From: Muricoccus harenae
Lineage (GTDB): Bacteria > Pseudomonadota > Alphaproteobacteria > Acetobacterales > Acetobacteraceae
Length of the DNA stretch: 64,000 nt
Assembly: GCF_009848505.1 (NCBI RefSeq)
Contig: NZ_WWDL01000011.1
Span: 1 to 64,000 of the forward strand
Direction: 5' to 3'
Shown here: piece by piece, positions 59,988 through 64,000 of the stretch
Position numbering within the stretch: position 1 is the first letter of the stretch
Layout of the letters: the number at the start of each line of letters is the position of its first letter
Notes under the pieces: model-generated
Database searches by the model: none
Seen by the model: the letters and a program-made list of their open reading frames with translations, nothing else
Told to the model about the DNA's origin: nothing
Made by a program: the position numbers and the translations under genes

Positions 59988-61820
59988 ATGTCACCAGCCC
60001 AAAGCAACACCGCGCCCATGATGGCGGACCGGACCCGCCCCGCCCTGCTCGATGCGCTCGGGGTCGCTGTCTACACGACTGATGCGGAAGGCCGGCTCGA
60101 CGCCTATAATGAGGCGGCCGTCTCCCTCTGGGGCTGGCGCCCGCCGCTCGGCGATGCGCGCTGGTGCGGCTCCTGGCGCCTCCGCCTTCCCGATGGCACG
60201 CCGCTGCCGCATGACGAATGCCCCATGGCGGTGGCCCTGAAGGAGGGGCGCCCGGTCCGCGGCGTTGAGGCCATTGCCGAGCGCCCGGACGGCACGCATG
60301 TCCCCTTCATCCCTTATCCGACACCGCTGCGCGACGAGACGGGCGCGCTCACGGGCGCCGTGAACGTGCTGGTGGACATCTCCGGCCGCCACGCCGCCGA
60401 GACGGAACTGGCCGGCAGCGCCGCCCGGCTTCGTGCGGTCTTCGACACCACGCCGGAATGCATCAAGCTTGTCGCCGCGGATGGCACGCTGCTGCAGATC
60501 AACACGGCGGGGCTGGGCATGATCGAGGCGGACGCGGCCGCGCAAGCGGAAGGTCGCTCCGTCTTCGACCTGATCGCCCCCGAGCACCGCGCCGAGTGGC
60601 GCGCCCGGCACGACCGGGTCTGCCGGGGCGAGGCGCTGCACTGGGAATTCGACATCATCGGCCTGCGCGGCACGCGGCGGCGGATGGAGACCCATGCCAC
60701 CCCGCTACGCCTGCCCGGCGGGCAGAACGCGCATCTGGCAATCACCCGCGACATCACCGCGCGAAAGCAGGCCGAGGAGCGGCAGGTTCTGCTGATGCGC
60801 GAGGTCGACCACCGCGCCAAGAACGTGTTGGCCGTGGCGCTCTCTCTGGTCCGCCTCACGCGCGCCGAGGACCCGCGCCGCTTCGCCGAAGCGGTGGAGG
60901 GGCGCATCGCGGCCCTCGCCCATGCGCACAGCCTCCTTGCCGAGGAGGGCTGGCAGGGCGCCGAGCTGCGCGCCGTGATCCAGGCGGAGCTCGCACCCTT
61001 CCTCGCGGCCGGACGCGCCGACCTGCGTGGTGAGCAGGCCTGGCTCTCCGCGGAATCCGTGCAGCCTTTCTCCATGGTGCTGCATGAGCTGGCGACCAAC
61101 GCAGCCAAATACGGCGCGCTCTCCGCACCGGGCGGCAAGGTAATGGTGAGCTGGAACCTTGCCCCGGCCAGCGGCATGCTGGATCTGCATTGGGTGGAGA
61201 GCGGCGGCCCGCCTATCCTTTCGCCGCCGCAGCGCCGGGGCTTCGGATCGAAGCTGATCGAGGCCACGACCCGGAGCCAGCTTGGTGGCGAGGTGCGGTT
61301 GCACTGGGAAGCGAGCGGGCTGCACTGCGACCTCACCCTGGCCGCGACCTGCCTGCAGCCGCGCTCCGCCGCCGGGACGCCCAAGCCGGAAGCGGCAGGC
61401 CAAGCCATCGCGCCGGCCGTGGGCCGGCTGACCGGCCGCCGCGTGCTACTCGTGGAGGATGAGCTGCTCGTCGCCATGGAGACGGAGGAGGCGCTGCGCG
61501 ACCTCGGCTGCGAGGTTCTGGGACCGGCCGCCACGATCGAGGAGGCGTTGCGCCTTGCCCAGTCCGAAGCCGGGCGGATCGATGCGGCGGTGCTCGACGT
61601 CAACCTGGCCGGGCGCCCCTCCTTCCCCGTGGCCGACCTTCTGGCCGGGCGCGGCGTGCCGGTGGTTTTCGCCACGGGCTATGGCGACCTGCCCGACGGG
61701 CGCTCGACCGGTGCCACCAACCTGCTCCTGCGCAAGCCGCTGGGACGCGGCGAGCTGGAAGGAGCCCTGTCGCGGATGCTCACCACGGTGCCTGCCGGCG
61801 CGGCTCGCCAGGCAGGATGA
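59988..61820 (+). CDS. HWE-family hybrid histidine kinase, cytoplasmic
   Basis: The 610-residue protein has two PAS domains (about 15-135 and 140-260; TTDAEGRLDAYNEAAVSLWG) and an HWE core with the phospho-His in EVDHRAKNVLAVALSLVRLT, HELATNAAKYGALSAPGGK and LHWVESGGPP. The C-terminal receiver has Asp in AAVLDVNLAG and Lys in LLRKPLGR. There is no membrane helix. From the HWE core onward it is clearly paralogous to the kinase encoded 206 bases upstream. It likely arose by tandem duplication followed by swap of the sensor part. The start could be ATG 59988 or 60018. Confidence 0.9.
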   Translation: MSPAQSNTAPMMADRTRPALLDALGVAVYTTDAEGRLDAYNEAAVSLWGWRPPLGDARWCGSWRLRLPDGTPLPHDECPMAVALKEGRPVRGVEAIAERPDGTHVPFIPYPTPLRDETGALTGAVNVLVDISGRHAAETELAGSAARLRAVFDTTPECIKLVAADGTLLQINTAGLGMIEADAAAQAEGRSVFDLIAPEHRAEWRARHDRVCRGEALHWEFDIIGLRGTRRRMETHATPLRLPGGQNAHLAITRDITARKQAEERQVLLMREVDHRAKNVLAVALSLVRLTRAEDPRRFAEAVEGRIAALAHAHSLLAEEGWQGAELRAVIQAELAPFLAAGRADLRGEQAWLSAESVQPFSMVLHELATNAAKYGALSAPGGKVMVSWNLAPASGMLDLHWVESGGPPILSPPQRRGFGSKLIEATTRSQLGGEVRLHWEASGLHCDLTLAATCLQPRSAAGTPKPEAAGQAIAPAVGRLTGRRVLLVEDELLVAMETEEALRDLGCEVLGPAATIEEALRLAQSEAGRIDAAVLDVNLAGRPSFPVADLLAGRGVPVVFATGYGDLPDGRSTGATNLLLRKPLGRGELEGALSRMLTTVPAGAARQAG

Positions 61821-61827
61821 CCGGGGC

Positions 61828-61844
61828 CGGCCCGCGAAGGGCCG
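61828..61844 (+). terminator. Hairpin after the second HWE kinase
   Basis: CGGCCC-GCGAA-GGGCCG, seven bases after the stop codon, followed by a C-rich stretch. Probably a weak terminator. Confidence 0.35.
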
Positions 61845-61996
61845 CCCCCCGACCCACCTGATGGCAGGACCGCCCAAACGGACACCTGACCCGGCTTTCC
61901 CGGCCAACCGGGGACCGTGCTGCGCCGTTTAGTGCTTAGTACCAAGCCTCGTGCCGTCCCCTGTTGGGGAAGCCTGGACGCCGGAGGATCCCTGCG

Positions 61997-62467
61997 ATGC
62001 CGACTACCGTGCCACTCAACGTCAACGGACGCGCAACCACTGTCGAGGTCGATGATCCCGACATGCCGCTGCTCTATGCCCTCCGGGAGAACCTCGGGCT
62101 GCATGGCCCCCGCTTCGGCTGCGGCCTCGGCCAGTGCGGCACCTGCACCGTCCACATCAATGGCGAGGCGGCACGCTCCTGCATCACGCCACTCTCCTCC
62201 CTCAGCCCCGACCAGCGCGTCGTCACGCTCGAGGGGCTCGGCTCGCCCGAGAACCCGCACCGTGTCCAGCAGGCCTTCATCGACGAGCAGGCCGTCCAGT
62301 GCGGCTACTGCATCAACGGCATGATCATGCAGGCAGCCGCCCTGCTGGCCCGGACGCCCAAGCCCAGCGAGGCGGAGATCCGCGACGCGCTGGCCAGCAA
62401 CATCTGCCGCTGCGGCACCCATGCCCGCATCCTGCGCGCCGTGAAGCGCGCGTCCGGTACGGCATGA
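61997..62467 (+). CDS. (2Fe-2S)-binding subunit of an isoquinoline 1-oxidoreductase-like enzyme
   Basis: The 156-residue protein has the N-terminal plant-type 2Fe-2S site (FGCGLGQCGTCTVHINGEAA) and the C-terminal four-helix 2Fe-2S site (QCGYCINGMIMQAAALLART; NICRCGTHARILRAVK). It is the small subunit of molybdenum hydroxylases of the IorA/xanthine dehydrogenase family, passing electrons from the molybdenum site. The start at 61997 has GGAGG ten bases upstream. The large subunit gene begins 16 bases after the stop. A missing FAD subunit is normal for Ior-type enzymes, which use cytochrome as acceptor. Confidence 0.93.
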   Translation: MPTTVPLNVNGRATTVEVDDPDMPLLYALRENLGLHGPRFGCGLGQCGTCTVHINGEAARSCITPLSSLSPDQRVVTLEGLGSPENPHRVQQAFIDEQAVQCGYCINGMIMQAAALLARTPKPSEAEIRDALASNICRCGTHARILRAVKRASGTA

Positions 62468-62483
62468 GCGGGGAGACGAGATC

Positions 62484-64000
62484 ATGATCACCGCCACGGC
62501 CACGCGCCGCTCCTTCCTCGGGACGGGCGGCTCGCTCGTCATCGGCTTCGCCCTCAGCGGGCGAGCCCTCGCCCAGCAGGGCGCCGCCCCCGCCGGCCCC
62601 TCCCGTCCGGCCGGTGGCCCGGCCGTCACCAAGAGCGTCGCGCTCGATGACGTGGACGGCTTCCTCGCCATCGGCGCGGACGGCAAGGTCACGCTCTTCT
62701 CCGGCAAGGTCGATCTCGGCACCGGCGTGCGGACCGCCCTGACCCAGATGGCGGCGGAGGAGCTGGACGTCCCGGTGGAGCGCATCACCTTCGTCCAGGG
62801 CGACACCGCCCTGACGCCGGATCAGGGCCCCACCTATGGCAGCCTTTCGATCCAGGTCGGCGGCATCCAGATCCGCCAGGCCGCCGCCACCGCCCGCAAG
62901 CAGCTGCTCGAAACGGCCGCGCAGCGACTCGGCGTGCCGGCTGCGGAGCTCGTCGTGGAGGACGGCACCGTGCGCCGCCGCTCCGGCGGCCCGGGCCTCG
63001 GCTATGGCGAGCTGATTGGCGACCGCAACTTCTCCCTGAAGGTCGACAAGGACGTCACCACCAAGGATCCCGCCAGCTTCCGGGTTGTCGGACAGTCCGT
63101 CCCGCGGCTGGACATCCCAGAGAAGACAACGGGCCGCTTCACCTACATGCACGACTTCAGGGTCGATGGCATGCTGCACGGCCGGGTGGTGCGCCCGCCC
63201 GCGCTACAGGCCCAGCTCCGGGAGGTGGACGAATCCTCCGTCCGCAACATCCCCGGCTTCGTGAAGCTGGTGCGCGAGGGCAACTTCCTCGGCGTGATCG
63301 CGCGCACCGAATGGGGCGCGATCCGTGCGGCGCAGGAGCTGAAGGCCACTTGGTCCGACTGGCAGGGTCTGCCGGAGCAAAGCAAGCTCTGGGAGCATGT
63401 CCGCGCGACGAAGGTGACGAAGGACGACGTCACCAGCAATGTGGGCAACACGAAGGATGCAATGGGCGGCGGCGCCAAGCGCCTTTCCGCCACCTATGAC
63501 TTTGCCATCCACACCCATGGCTCGCTCGGCCCCTCCTGCGCCGTGGCCGAGATCCGCGACGGCAAGCTGACCTGCTGGAGCGCGTCCCAGATGACGCACA
63601 ATCTGCGCAAGCAGATCGCGGCCATGATGCGCATGCCCGAGGAGCAGGTGCGCTGCATCTATCTGGAGGGTTCCGGCTGCTATGGCCGCAACGGGCATGA
63701 GGATGCGGCCGGCGACGCCGCGCTGCTCACCCGCGCGATGGATGGCCGCCCGGTGCGCGTGCAGTGGGCGCGCCAGGACGAGCATGGCTGGGACCCCAAG
63801 GGCCCGCCGACGCTGATCGACCTGCGCGCCGCCCTCGACGCGCAGGGCAACATCATCGCCTGGGAATCCGAGTTCTTCATCCCCCAGGGTGCCGCCGGCA
63901 ATGTCGCGCTGGTTCCGGCGGAGCTGGCCGGGCTGCCGCATGAGGAGTCCATGGCGCCGGGCAACATCATCCAGAACTCCGCCCTGCCCTATGCCGTGCC
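62484..64000 (+). CDS. Molybdopterin-binding subunit (IorB/xanthine dehydrogenase family), partial
   Basis: The gene runs off the right edge; 505 codons are visible of an expected 730 or so. It starts with a Tat signal (TATRRSFLGTGGSLVIGFAL), then VDGFLAIGADGKVTLFSGKV, DLGTGVRTALTQMAAEELDV, QGDTALTPDQGPTYGSLSIQ and the substrate-side blocks PEKTTGRFTYMHDFRVDGML (beginning IPEK) and GSLGPSCAVAEIRDG. The Tat signal means the folded molybdoenzyme is exported to the periplasm with its Fe-S subunit. It should hydroxylate an aromatic heterocycle or oxidise an aldehyde; the substrate is not known. Confidence 0.92.
   Translation, partial: MITATATRRSFLGTGGSLVIGFALSGRALAQQGAAPAGPSRPAGGPAVTKSVALDDVDGFLAIGADGKVTLFSGKVDLGTGVRTALTQMAAEELDVPVERITFVQGDTALTPDQGPTYGSLSIQVGGIQIRQAAATARKQLLETAAQRLGVPAAELVVEDGTVRRRSGGPGLGYGELIGDRNFSLKVDKDVTTKDPASFRVVGQSVPRLDIPEKTTGRFTYMHDFRVDGMLHGRVVRPPALQAQLREVDESSVRNIPGFVKLVREGNFLGVIARTEWGAIRAAQELKATWSDWQGLPEQSKLWEHVRATKVTKDDVTSNVGNTKDAMGGGAKRLSATYDFAIHTHGSLGPSCAVAEIRDGKLTCWSASQMTHNLRKQIAAMMRMPEEQVRCIYLEGSGCYGRNGHEDAAGDAALLTRAMDGRPVRVQWARQDEHGWDPKGPPTLIDLRAALDAQGNIIAWESEFFIPQGAAGNVALVPAELAGLPHEESMAPGNIIQNSALPYAV

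Overview
The window is GC-rich DNA with dense codon-biased genes, several Acetobacteraceae-type families and a large set of periplasmic solute-binding proteins. This fits a Roseomonas-like alphaproteobacterium (order Rhodospirillales). That assignment is an inference from gene content and composition; there is no rRNA marker in the window. I saw no tRNA, rRNA or CRISPR array.

Layout. 0-2.3 kb: an IS630-type transposase running off the left edge, a winged-helix regulator and a decayed MFS transporter. 2.3-10 kb: a Crp/Fnr regulator, then a four-gene minus-strand operon (subtilisin-like protease, radical SAM/SPASM-type enzyme, PqqD-like chaperone, protein of unknown family), and a divergent cyclase-domain/ATPase/TPR protein. 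This operon looks like a peptide-modification (RiPP-like) system and is the best candidate here for something undescribed. 10-23.4 kb: single metabolic and repair genes (zinc-type oxidoreductase, serine hydrolase, 2-hydroxyacid dehydrogenase, MBL-fold protein, peptide-binding protein, peroxiredoxin, Mpg glycosylase), then an exported WD40-caspase protein paired with an SH3/glycine-zipper lipoprotein. 23.7-28.3 kb: dimethylglycine/sarcosine dehydrogenase-like enzyme, EamA transporter and Gfo/Idh oxidoreductase.

28.3-33.6 kb is a manganese regulon: a four-gene ABC importer, an outer-membrane barrel gene broken by one in-frame TAA, and mntR. Two matching palindromes (TGTAGC-N4-GCTACA type) lie at the two promoters. 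33.9-41.4 kb: D,D-carboxypeptidase with SPOR domain, then an enolase-superfamily enzyme and a TIM-barrel isomerase divergent from a complete tripartite tricarboxylate transporter.

41.6-56.7 kb is rich in gene remains: an FAD monooxygenase with three frameshifts and a lost start, a fused ABC-ATPase/Gfo-Idh remnant, a PrpF fragment, a UgpB fragment, a frameshifted FGGY kinase and a zinc dehydrogenase with an internal deletion. Together with a SorC/DeoR-type regulator, the UgpB/UgpC-like pieces, kinase and dehydrogenase look like a collapsed polyol-uptake and catabolism operon. Intact genes among them are an IlvD/Edd dehydratase, a GntR regulator, a response regulator, a hybrid histidine kinase, DUF1328 and an orphan Bug-type binding protein.

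56.9-61.8 kb carries two tandem HWE-family hybrid histidine kinases. 62-64 kb has an isoquinoline 1-oxidoreductase-like pair (2Fe-2S subunit, then a molybdopterin subunit cut by the right edge).
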